This document shows positions 57,348-59,580 of a stretch of DNA of 59,580 nt, piece by piece. Within the stretch, counting starts at the first letter, position 1. Every line of letters starts with the position of its first letter. The translations under genes were made by a program, and so were the position numbers. A model generated the notes under the pieces. It saw only the letters and a list, made by a program, of their open reading frames with translations, made no database searches and had not been told where the DNA came from. The DNA is taken from IMG/VR virus record IMGVR_UViG_3300046167_000203, positions 1 to 59,580 of that record; one strand, written 5' to 3'. Origin of the DNA: a virus.

Positions 57348-58910
57348 TTAAAGAGCAATTCCCATTGCTATTACAAACCCTGCACTGATTGAGGAGGCAG
57401 GTGTTGTGTTGACAAAAGCCGAACCATTATATTCAAGTATCTGACCATTCTGTGGACTGCTAACAGTTACATCCGATAAGTCATTAGCTTCTGTTGTATC
57501 TACGCTGACAAATGCAGAACCGTTGTAAACTTTCAACTTTGAATCACTTGTGTTGAAGTATAAATCTCCAGAAGTTACATTTGAACTTGGATCAGAACTT
57601 AACGCACCATGATAGAGTTGATTAAAAGCATTGACGTTAGTCAAAGCCGATGTCACGGAAGTCATATTATTGCTGACATTTATTACCTCAGCACTATTAT
57701 TTGCCACGTTATTTACAGCATTTATATTTGTCGCAACCTGACCTATATTAGTAACCTCTGGAGCAACTATACCTATATTACTAACCGCAGGAGCAACCAA
57801 ATTAACATTGGCTATATCGTTTCCAACATTGTCTATATTTGTTATGGCATTTGCCACGGTGTCTATTTCAGACGTGGTTTCATTTAAATCGTCAGCCGCT
57901 GTCTGCACTTTTGCAATATTAGTTGCTACTGTCTGAAGTGCGTTATTACTAACAACACCTGCCACGGCATCTATGTTTGTTTGATTAGTTGCAACCGCAT
58001 CTATATTAGTTTGATTATTATTTACGTTTGTAATTTCAGTAAGTTTTGCAGCAACTGCGGCTACATTACCTTGAGTTGCATAATATTTTGCAGAGTAGTT
58101 TGAGCCTTCAACTGTATTAGCAACATTACCAGATCCACCAATTGCCCATTCTTTTGCGGATCCACCTGTCTGGTTGTCACCAATAGCATAGGCTTTAGCA
58201 GAATATTCATTACTGTCTGTGCCTGTCTGAACATCAATTACTGAAGTATTAGCCGCATTAGATGCCCATCTCTGTGCAGTTGTGTTGTGATTACTTGCTG
58301 TCGTTGCGGAACCAGATGCAGCAGTTGTGGCATTATTTAATTGTGTTGTATCTGAGATTGATGCAAAAACAAACATAGAAACAATGTCACCTGCTGCGGC
58401 AGCATTAGGTGCAGACAGTTCCACTTCATTATTTGGTAAATCTAAAGTATAGTCTGTTTCATCTAAAAAGTTATCATTCTTAAATACTTGTATACTACTG
58501 TCTTGTATAGACAGGGCAGTACCATTAGCATCGTTGCCTGAGAACACAGTCTGCCCTGATATCGCCACGAATTTTAGTCGTGTTATCCCTGATGTAGGTT
58601 TAGCAAATGCATTGAAGACAAAGACCACATCGTCTACGTCTGCGAGTGATGATGTACGACTGTGCCATGTAATGTTTATATGAGTACTACTGAATGCTAC
58701 GGTGAAGGTGTCTGTGTCATCTGTTAAAATTAAATTACCACCATTGACCAGACATAAATGTACACCAGTTGTTGTACTGAATGTTGTTTGATTGTCACCT
58801 GTCTTATAAGGAATTGACAGACTGTTCTCACCACTTAAATGGTTGAGACTTGTTGTAAGAGGATCAAAGAAACCGTCACCAGTTTTATATTTTGTTATAA
58901 GTATTGTCAT
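57348..58910 (-). CDS. Main tail fibre protein with coiled-coil repeats, 520 aa
   Basis: The first 180 residues form a T7 gp17-like adaptor (LITKYKTGDG, then VFKNDNFLDETDYTLDLPNNEVELSAP). Then come helical Asn/Ala/Thr repeats (TTAASGSATTASNHNTTA; YSAKAYA; NIDAVATNQTNIDAVA) typical of trimeric fibre shafts, and a small beta end (GDLYFNTSDSKLKVYNGSAFVSV). First gene after the giant protein. Trimer forming the primary tail fibre, by analogy with T7. Confidence 0.82.
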   Translation of the reverse strand: MTILITKYKTGDGFFDPLTTSLNHLSGENSLSIPYKTGDNQTTFSTTTGVHLCLVNGGNLILTDDTDTFTVAFSSTHINITWHSRTSSLADVDDVVFVFNAFAKPTSGITRLKFVAISGQTVFSGNDANGTALSIQDSSIQVFKNDNFLDETDYTLDLPNNEVELSAPNAAAAGDIVSMFVFASISDTTQLNNATTAASGSATTASNHNTTAQRWASNAANTSVIDVQTGTDSNEYSAKAYAIGDNQTGGSAKEWAIGGSGNVANTVEGSNYSAKYYATQGNVAAVAAKLTEITNVNNNQTNIDAVATNQTNIDAVAGVVSNNALQTVATNIAKVQTAADDLNETTSEIDTVANAITNIDNVGNDIANVNLVAPAVSNIGIVAPEVTNIGQVATNINAVNNVANNSAEVINVSNNMTSVTSALTNVNAFNQLYHGALSSDPSSNVTSGDLYFNTSDSKLKVYNGSAFVSVDTTEANDLSDVTVSSPQNGQILEYNGSAFVNTTPASSISAGFVIAMGIAL

Positions 58911-58919
58911 ATTATCCCT

Positions 58920-58948
58920 ACTATACTATTTGTTGGTGTCTGTGTCTA
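58920..58948 (-). promoter_or_regulatory. Promoter candidate for the tail-fibre operon
   Basis: Minus strand TAGACA (58948-58943), 17 bases, TATAGT (58925-58920). The spacer starts with the CAGACACC word. The -10 box is only 9 bases before the ATG, so the mRNA would be almost leaderless although AGGGA is present; hence low confidence. Confidence 0.35.
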
Positions 58949-58956
58949 CGTCTGAT

Positions 58957-59580
58957 TTATTTTCCAAACGCCTTAAAGTTGTTGCCGCCAAACGCTTTAG
59001 TATTAAAATTAAAGTTAAAACTTTTGTTCTTTTTCTTTCTTCCCACGGAAGGAGCCACACTATCTAATAAGTCTTTTCTGTATTGACCAGATGTATTTAG
59101 AAGAGGCACTAATCTAGTTAACTGATCAATTGCTCTTCTGAATCCTTTGGCTCGTTCTCTATCATCGGTAGTAGATGCTTGAGTTAGACCTGATGCTATA
59201 GTTAATATTTTTCTTATGATATTGTATGTTGGAAGCAGACTATCGATAGGGTCAGGGTCTTGTCTTCCGTATTTTGATCCAACTACAAAATCTGCTATTG
59301 GTTGAAAAATACCGAAGAGTCCGCCTCTTTCAAACATGTTATAAATAAATCTTTCAACGTCTTCGTCTTCGCCAAAGGTTTGATTTAGATATGGATTACC
59401 TTCTTCTCCATAAGTTACCCACTCTCTAAATAAAGAAACTGCTGATATACCTGCGGCTGCTCCAATTAAAAGTAGTAACGGAGTTGGGTTCTTATTTACA
59501 AACAGTTCTTTTAAGTTTCTCTGTATGATTGTATTTGTAAATGTGTTTGTCCAAGTTTTAATATGAGACAATAAAGCAAA
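58957..59580 (-). CDS. Giant virion-associated protein, last 207 residues
   Basis: C-terminal part of the gene that starts at 7731. The first codon here (59580-59578) is Phe and follows Arg at 3-1, giving the sequence SDPR|FALLSHIKTW. A membrane-type helix (TPLLLLIGAAAGISAVSL) lies near whole-protein residues 2609-2627, then an acidic segment and a basic tail RKKKNKSFNFNFN. A TTG at 59571 could be misread as a separate start; the open frame upstream shows it is internal. Confidence 0.93.
   Translation of the reverse strand, partial: FALLSHIKTWTNTFTNTIIQRNLKELFVNKNPTPLLLLIGAAAGISAVSLFREWVTYGEEGNPYLNQTFGEDEDVERFIYNMFERGGLFGIFQPIADFVVGSKYGRQDPDPIDSLLPTYNIIRKILTIASGLTQASTTDDRERAKGFRRAIDQLTRLVPLLNTSGQYRKDLLDSVAPSVGRKKKNKSFNFNFNTKAFGGNNFKAFGK

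Noticed and set aside
58957-59571. Separate 204-aa protein starting at TTG 59571
   Set aside because: The frame stays open to base 59580 and continues at base 1, so this TTG is an internal Leu codon.

Overview
The window is best read as one complete, circular, AT-rich genome of a tailed bacteriophage with a short-tailed (podovirus-like) gene set, probably temperate and probably from a marine bacterium. The decisive sign is that the minus-strand frame open at base 1 continues in frame at base 59580 and ends at 58957, so the two ends join inside a single gene of 2784 codons. The marine assignment rests on gene content: class II ribonucleotide reductase, family A polymerase, giant terminal virion protein, small modular tail tips and a GNAT protein beside the tail genes. 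The host is not identified.

Layout. (1) Minus strand, 22235 down to 1, then 59580 down to 47065: the late block, in order small terminase candidate, large terminase, portal, scaffold candidate, major capsid, tail tube and nozzle candidates, acetyltransferase, three internal-virion candidates, the giant protein, a run of tail-fibre and tail-tip genes, and a lysis block with amidase, holin candidate and small basic proteins. (2) 22236-23093: a two-way control region with a promoter on each strand and a candidate noncoding RNA. (3) Plus strand, 23094-31863: early/accessory genes, including a CobS-like AAA ATPase and a CobT-like VWA protein, then a tight run of very small genes. (4) 31929-36896: replication start, with a RuvC-like nuclease, an iteron-rich probable origin with a 28-bp perfect inverted repeat, a winged-helix protein, an AEP-type primase and a D5-like helicase. 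(5) Plus strand, 37188-45043: SNF2 helicase, Cas4-like nuclease, family A polymerase, B12-dependent ribonucleotide reductase and a DUF3310 protein. (6) 45048-46902: repressor-like HTH gene, excisionase, tyrosine integrase and an attP that matches the 5' half of a tRNA-Leu(UAA).

The most unusual feature is a set of five hammerhead self-cleaving ribozymes on the plus strand between 23.0 and 30.6 kb. All three circular permutations are present (two type III, two type I, one type II). Each lies in a gap directly upstream of a gene. Four follow a hairpin built on a GGGGCA/TGCCCC stem and precede a leader containing TGACAGAC or GACAGAC. They would cut the early transcript between the unknown pair, the CobS-like gene, the CobT-like gene and the genes that follow, giving each message a hairpin-protected 3' end and a defined 5' leader. 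I read these folds by hand from the sequence; cleavage has not been shown.
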